Assembly (NCBI GenBank): GCA_964614915.1
Contig: CAZTNC010000007.1
Span: 1 to 64,000, forward strand
Length of the DNA stretch: 64,000 nucleotides
Origin: WTFY01 sp964614915
Lineage (GTDB): Bacteria; Pseudomonadota; Gammaproteobacteria; UBA4575
Direction: 5' to 3'
Shown: piece after piece, positions 63,914 to 64,000 of the stretch
How the letters are laid out: every line of letters begins with the position of its first letter
Position numbering within the stretch: the stretch's first letter is position 1
The notes under the pieces: generated by a model
Databases searched by the model: none
The model's input: the letters and a program-made list of their open reading frames with translations, nothing else
What the model was told of the DNA's origin: nothing
Made by a program: the position numbers and the translations under genes

Positions 63914-64000
63914 ATGAAAGTACGGGCATCAGTAAAGAGAATGTGCAGGAACTGCAGGATCGTTCGCCGCAACGGGGTGGTGCGCGTGATATGCAAGGAC
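63914..64000 (+). CDS. rpmJ: 50S ribosomal protein L36 (cut by window end)
   Basis: 29 codons are visible before the window stops. MKVRASVKRMCRNCRIVRR with Cys11 and Cys14, and a third Cys at position 27, is the zinc-binding (C+) form. 17 nt after secY, the normal place. Confidence 0.93.
   Translation, partial: MKVRASVKRMCRNCRIVRRNGVVRVICKD

Overview
The window looks like a gammaproteobacterial chromosome, probably from a sulfur-oxidising, possibly autotrophic lineage. The gene order tRNA-Thr/Tyr/Gly/Thr ... tRNA-Trp-secE-nusG-rplKAJL-rpoBC-rpsLG-fusA-tuf-S10-spc is that of Gammaproteobacteria, and selU/mnmH, GlnRS, a zinc-free S14 and a separate type III pantothenate kinase agree with it. 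A DsrE-TusA-SQR-like-DUF1641 operon and a CbbY-like HAD phosphatase suggest sulfur oxidation and perhaps CO2 fixation. The housekeeping parts are GC-rich by eye; about 12.5-33.5 kb is clearly AT-richer.

Layout. 1-0.5 kb: 3' end of an rrn operon (23S end, 5S, strong terminator). 0.5-11 kb: a small unknown gene pair (one member with a possible Cas2/VapD-like fold), selU, hisI, a zf-CHCC protein, an outer-membrane barrel plus lipoprotein, the sulfur operon, glnS, and birA-coaX. 11-12.5 kb: tRNA-Thr(TGT), a lipoprotein gene, tRNA-Tyr, tRNA-Gly, tRNA-Thr(GGT), then a tandem duplicate of the last tRNA's 3' end. 12.5-33.4 kb: an AT-rich defence island with a complete QatABCD system, an RloC-like anticodon nuclease candidate, an orphan PD-(D/E)XK protein, a type I restriction system (hsdM-hsdS, a DUF3800 remnant, hsdR), a DUF262-HNH-HEPN protein, and a beta-helix protein with a channel-like membrane end. 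33.5-37 kb: a TonB-dependent receptor and a HAD hydrolase, GC-rich again. 37-64 kb: tRNA-Trp, secE, nusG, L11-L1-L10-L12-rpoB-rpoC, then the str, S10 and spc operons up to a truncated rpmJ at the window edge.

How it fits together. The island occupies the place where many gammaproteobacteria carry tufB (between thrT and trpT); the only tuf in the window is the str-operon copy. No integrase or transposase is visible, but the tRNA-Thr(GGT) 3' end is duplicated in tandem, and a 13-base piece of the duplicate recurs in direct orientation just beyond the rloC-like gene, so qatABCD plus rloC may have arrived as one module. An RloC/PrrC-type nuclease beside a type I enzyme fits the known idea of a tRNA-cleaving back-up when restriction is blocked. 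The best candidates for undescribed biology are the DUF262-HNH-HEPN protein, the 412-residue PD-(D/E)XK protein, the beta-helix/channel-like protein, and a long GAAA-capped hairpin placed between rpsJ and rplC, where a displaced S10-operon regulatory leader could sit. All functional statements are from reading the sequence; no database search was run.
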